Assembly (NCBI GenBank): GCA_003161195.1
Contig: PMOV01000204.1
Span: 2,071 to 9,765 of the forward strand
Source of the DNA: Acidobacteriota bacterium
GTDB lineage: Bacteria; Acidobacteriota; Terriglobia; Acidiferrales; UBA7541
DNA length: 7,695 bases
Reading direction: 5' to 3'
Made by a program: the position numbers and the translations under genes. Below the pieces are notes generated by a model. It searched no databases. It was not told where the DNA came from and saw only the letters and a list, made by a program, of their open reading frames with translations. Shown in pieces: positions 4,650-7,695 of the stretch (position 1 is its first letter; each line of letters begins with the position of its first letter).

Positions 4650-6995
4650 ATGCGCCGTTGGAGTAATCTGGCAGTTTGCCTGGGGATTGCGCTGCTTGCA
4701 GCCGGCTGTCCCAAGGGCCAAAACGACTTCGATGCGGGACATAAGGCGGAAAACCTCTCCGACTTGGACGACGCCTACATCTACTACCAGAAGGCCGTCA
4801 AAGCCAACCCGGATAACGCGAATTATAAGATTAAGGCCGATCAATCTCGTTTTGACGCCGGCCAGATGCACGTCCAGCGCGGTTACGCGCAGCGAAAAAA
4901 GGGTGACCTGCAATCGGCGGTCGCCGAATTTCAACGTGCCTTGCTCATCGATCCGTCCAGCTCCGTCGCCGAGCAGGAGTTACAGCGCACCGTCGATATG
5001 ATCGCGGAAAATAGCCGCGCGAACGATGCCGCCGCGCAACCGGAGCCCGAGGTCGGAGAGCAGCCCCTGGCTTCCGCGCCCCCAGAGTTGAAACCGCTCT
5101 CTAATGCCCCCATCACGCTGACCATGACCAACGATTCCAAGATGGTCTTCGATACCATCGCCAAGTTGGCGGGCCTCACGGTCATCTATGACCCGGACTT
5201 TATCGGCAAACAGATCAAATCCCAGTTGAACAACGTCACCCTGCAGCAAGCGCTCGACATCACCGCTCTGCAAGCCAAAGCCTTCTGGAAGCCCGTCACG
5301 GAAAACATTATCTTCGTCATCCCCGACCAGCCGCAGAAGCGCCGCGACTATGAAGAAGAAGTGGTCAAAACTTTTTATCTCGGCAACACCGTCCAGGCCC
5401 AGGACATTACCGAAATCGTCACCGGCTTGCGCCAGTTGCTCGACATGAAGCGCTTGCAGCAACTCAATTCCCAGAACGCCATCATCGCCCGCGATACCCC
5501 GGACAAACTCGCCCTTGCGGAAAAAATGATCCGCGATATCGATAAGGCCAAGCCCGAGGTGGTCATTCAGGTGGAGGTATTACAGGCTCGTGTCGATCGC
5601 ATGCGCGACCTCGGGATCCTGCCCGGACAATCCGCTTCCATCGCCATCAATCTCAACAACGGCACGAGCAGCACGTCCACCACCACCACCACGTCCACCA
5701 CCACCACCAACCCTACGCTGCAGAATCTGCGCCACCTCACCGGGGCGGACTATAGCGTCACCTTGCCCAGCCTCACGGCCAATGCCGTCCTCACCGACAC
5801 CTACACGAAGATCATTCAGAATCCGGAGATTCGCTCGATCGACGGCCAGCCCGCCAAGCTGCGTATCGGCGACAAGATCCCGGTAGCCACCGGTAGCTTC
5901 CAGGCCGGTGTCGGCGTCGGCTCGACCGGAGGCGCGGGCATCGTCAACCCCCTCGTCAACACGCAATTCCAGTATTTGGACGTTGGCGTCAACGTCGATA
6001 TTACGCCGCGCGTCCACCCCAATCACGAAATCAGCATGAAGGTGGTCATCGAGGTTTCCTCGCAAACCGGCACTTCCACCATCGGCGGCATTCAGCAGCC
6101 CATCATCAGCCAGCGCAAGATCGAACACGATATCCGCCTCAAGGAGGGCGAAGTCAACGTTCTCGGCGGTTTGTTTGAAAAAGACGATACCCGCACGCTC
6201 AATGGCTGGCCCGGGTTTGCCAAGATTCCCTTCCTGCGTTATTTCTTCTCGGACGACGCCACCGATAAACAAGACACGGAAGTGCTGTTTGTTTTGATTC
6301 CCCACATCGTCCGCATGCCGGAATGGACCAAGAACAATCTGCGCACGATGTACTCCGGAACGGAATCAAACGTCCAGGTGAAGCACGACGCCAGTATCCG
6401 GGCGCCTCAGGCGCAACCGGTGCAACAAGGCGCCGTGCCGCCACAAGCGCCGGCGCCGATTCCCGGCCCCGCAGGGGTCGCCGCAGCGCCCCCGATGTCA
6501 GTGGGCGCAGCTCCTTCCGCCGCTGCTTCCGCTGTTGCTCCCGCTCCCAATGGCGCGCCTGCACGCTTGAAATTTGAGCCGCAATCCCTGGCCTTGAAAG
6601 TTGGCCAGGAAGCCACCGTGGCCATCGCCGTGGATAACGTCACTGACCTCTTCTCCGTGCCGCTGCTTATTCAATTCAATCCTGCGGTCCTGGCCATCGA
6701 AGAGCCAGAATATGCCGCCGGCGAGGGCGGCAAGGGCGGGTTCCTATCGGGCGGAACGCAAGTGGTCGCCATCGTAAGCCGCATCGACAAGGAAAAAGGT
6801 CAAGCCATCATATCTGCCACTCGCCAGCCTAACACCCCCGGCGTGAGCGGGAGCGGCACGCTTTTGGCGCTGAAAGTAAAGGCTTTGGCGCCGGGGCAAT
6901 CCAATCTTTCCATCCTGCAGGTGAATGCCAAGGATTCCCAGCAGCGGCCCATCCCGCTGGTTACCACGGAAGCCACGCTGCAGGTTCAGCCTTAG
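4650..6995 (+). CDS. TPR-secretin-cohesin outer-membrane lipoprotein (GspD/PilQ superfamily)
   Basis: The 781-residue product has a lipoprotein-like signal peptide (residues 1-19, LLAAG before C20). Two TPR-like repeats cover about 25-110 (AYIYYQKAVKANPDN; GDLQSAVAEFQRALLIDPSS). A secretin N0/STN-type domain lies at 154-226, a KH-like N1 domain at about 237-300, and the secretin beta-barrel core at about 303-556 with the typical ending GWPGFAKIPFLRYFF (519-533) and VLFVLIPHIVR. A Pro/Ala-rich linker (580-637) leads to a cohesin domain (639-776; RLKFEPQSLALKVGQEATVAIAV at its start). Secretins form gated outer-membrane rings for type II secretion or type IV pili; cohesin domains bind dockerins or other partners. 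ATG 4650 has GGAG five bases upstream and puts the signal peptide first. ATG 4548, with an A/G-rich ribosome-site-like tract, would add 34 residues. A pseudopilin gene follows 12 bases later. Confidence 0.92.
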   Translation: MRRWSNLAVCLGIALLAAGCPKGQNDFDAGHKAENLSDLDDAYIYYQKAVKANPDNANYKIKADQSRFDAGQMHVQRGYAQRKKGDLQSAVAEFQRALLIDPSSSVAEQELQRTVDMIAENSRANDAAAQPEPEVGEQPLASAPPELKPLSNAPITLTMTNDSKMVFDTIAKLAGLTVIYDPDFIGKQIKSQLNNVTLQQALDITALQAKAFWKPVTENIIFVIPDQPQKRRDYEEEVVKTFYLGNTVQAQDITEIVTGLRQLLDMKRLQQLNSQNAIIARDTPDKLALAEKMIRDIDKAKPEVVIQVEVLQARVDRMRDLGILPGQSASIAINLNNGTSSTSTTTTTSTTTTNPTLQNLRHLTGADYSVTLPSLTANAVLTDTYTKIIQNPEIRSIDGQPAKLRIGDKIPVATGSFQAGVGVGSTGGAGIVNPLVNTQFQYLDVGVNVDITPRVHPNHEISMKVVIEVSSQTGTSTIGGIQQPIISQRKIEHDIRLKEGEVNVLGGLFEKDDTRTLNGWPGFAKIPFLRYFFSDDATDKQDTEVLFVLIPHIVRMPEWTKNNLRTMYSGTESNVQVKHDASIRAPQAQPVQQGAVPPQAPAPIPGPAGVAAAPPMSVGAAPSAAASAVAPAPNGAPARLKFEPQSLALKVGQEATVAIAVDNVTDLFSVPLLIQFNPAVLAIEEPEYAAGEGGKGGFLSGGTQVVAIVSRIDKEKGQAIISATRQPNTPGVSGSGTLLALKVKALAPGQSNLSILQVNAKDSQQRPIPLVTTEATLQVQP
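5673..5708 (+). repeat. Perfect tandem 18-base duplication inside the secretin gene
   Basis: Two identical 18-base units, 5673-5690 and 5691-5708, each read ACGTCC followed by four ACC triplets. In frame they encode TSTTTT twice (residues 342-353), within a Ser/Thr-rich loop at the front of the secretin core. Changes in copy number would keep the frame and lengthen or shorten the loop. Confidence 0.9.
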
Positions 6996-7007
6996 CCCCG
7001 AGTCGGA

Positions 7008-7568
7008 ATGTTTATGGCGCGTTTGCTCATCTTCGTCGCTCCGCCGCAGCGGCGTCGGCGTCGCAGTTTGCGGCGCTTCCCGTTGCGGTTGGCCGCCCGT
7101 CCCTGCCAACCTTGGCGCGGCCAATCCGGCATGACCCTGCTCGAGCTGATCGTCTCTTGCGCCATCCTGTTGGTGCTCTCCTCCGCCGCTTTGCCCATCG
7201 CCCGCTATTCCATCTGGCACCAGAAGGAAAGACAATTGCAGAAGAACCTGCGCGAAATTCGCGAGGCCATCGATCGTTACAACGACGCCGCCACCGATCA
7301 GAAGATTCGCACCAGTGCGAACCTCGCAAACTACCCGCCCGACCTGCAAACCTTGGTCAAGGGCGTCCCGCTGGCCAGCGCGCCGGACCAGACCATCCGG
7401 TTCCTGCGCTCGATCCCCATCGATCCCATCACCGGCAAAGCCGATTGGGGCTTGCGCGGAACCGGAGACGATTGGAACTCCACCCACTGGGGCGGCATTA
7501 ACGTCTTCGATGTCTATTCGTCATCCACTGCCACTGCCCTGGATAACACGCGATACTCGGATTGGTGA
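7008..7568 (+). CDS. Type II secretion/type IV pilus-like major pseudopilin (GspG-like)
   Basis: The 186-residue product carries a class III prepilin signal: a predicted prepilin peptidase cut between G41 and M42 in QSG/MTLLELIV, with the conserved E46 at mature position 5, followed by one long hydrophobic helix to about residue 66. Downstream are an amphipathic helix (KERQLQKNLREIREAIDRYN, 72-91), the GspG-like loop region with IPIDPITGKADWGLRG and the C-terminal TRYSDW, matching the short G-type pseudopilin fold. It would assemble into a periplasmic pseudopilus working with the secretin encoded just upstream. The leader is unusually long (41 residues) and basic, with a run of five arginines at 15-19. 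ATG 7008 and ATG 7014 are both possible starts; neither has a strong Shine-Dalgarno. Translation may be coupled to the secretin, whose stop is 12 bases before. Confidence 0.88.
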   Translation: MFMARLLIFVAPPQRRRRRSLRRFPLRLAARPCQPWRGQSGMTLLELIVSCAILLVLSSAALPIARYSIWHQKERQLQKNLREIREAIDRYNDAATDQKIRTSANLANYPPDLQTLVKGVPLASAPDQTIRFLRSIPIDPITGKADWGLRGTGDDWNSTHWGGINVFDVYSSSTATALDNTRYSDW

Positions 7569-7674
7569 TCTTCTGAGGCTGCACGGGGCACGAACCCGGC
7601 ATCAAAGAATGAGGGACGACGCTGAAAGACGCGGTAAACTAGCAATATAACTTTGGAATTGCCCTGGGGCGCTT

Positions 7675-7695
7675 ATGAGCAACGACACGAATCAT
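7675..7695 (+). CDS. Start of a further gene in the secretin operon (partial)
   Basis: An ATG at 7675 is preceded by GGGG five bases upstream and opens a frame (MSNDTNH) that runs off the window end. Only seven codons are visible, so no function can be given. It lies 106 bases after the pseudopilin stop, in the same direction. The gap holds a -10-like TATAAC (7645-7650) without a convincing -35. Confidence 0.4.

Noticed and set aside
5580..6305. Long open frame on the minus strand antisense to the secretin gene
   Set aside because: It mirrors the high-GC codon pattern of the real gene, contains a Gly/Arg run that is the reverse of the ACC repeats, and matches no recognisable domain.
759..6995. 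Functional link between the PilZ protein and the secretin system
   Set aside because: c-di-GMP often controls pili and secretion, but the genes are 3.5 kb apart in different transcription units, so the window gives no support.
6744..7487. Open frame of about 247 codons on the minus strand across the cohesin and pseudopilin genes
   Set aside because: It spans two well-supported plus-strand genes and their gap, and shows no domain or ribosome site.
1..7695. CRISPR array, insertion sequence, tRNA or rRNA
   Set aside because: No regularly spaced repeats, transposase motifs, terminal inverted repeats, cloverleaf sequences or rRNA stretches were seen on either strand.

Overview
The base composition (GC-rich, roughly 60%), the mix of conserved small proteins and above all a TPR-secretin-cohesin lipoprotein followed by a GspG-like pseudopilin suggest a chromosomal segment of a diderm bacterium, most likely an Acidobacteriota member. 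The phylum is inferred from gene content, not from a marker gene. I see no mobile element, tRNA, rRNA or CRISPR array, and no gene-free stretch longer than about 250 bases.

Left part (1-1082): a class I SAM-dependent methyltransferase of the leucine carboxymethyltransferase-like family runs leftwards out of the window. It is divergent from a small stand-alone PilZ protein that has both c-di-GMP-binding motifs.

Middle left (1128-2260): a compact leftward operon of three small genes. They encode a ribbon-helix-helix-like protein with a basic tail, a four-helix DoxX-like membrane protein coupled to it by an ATGA overlap, and a conserved His-rich protein of unknown function that overlaps the membrane gene. 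Two adjacent perfect palindromes built from TGGTAC half-sites lie at the predicted promoter, as expected for a repressor operator.

Centre (2412-4485): a second leftward operon, smpB then pepA, ending in a stem-loop. SmpB is the tmRNA partner in ribosome rescue; PepA is an M17 leucyl aminopeptidase with all metal-site residues in place. Ribosome rescue followed by peptide turnover is a plausible shared theme, but this is inference.

Right part (4548-7695): a rightward operon with an outer-membrane secretin that carries N-terminal TPR repeats and a C-terminal cohesin domain, then a type II secretion/type IV pilus-like pseudopilin with a long basic leader, then the first codons of a further gene. 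The most interesting items are the secretin-cohesin fusion with its partner pseudopilin, and the palindrome-controlled three-gene operon.
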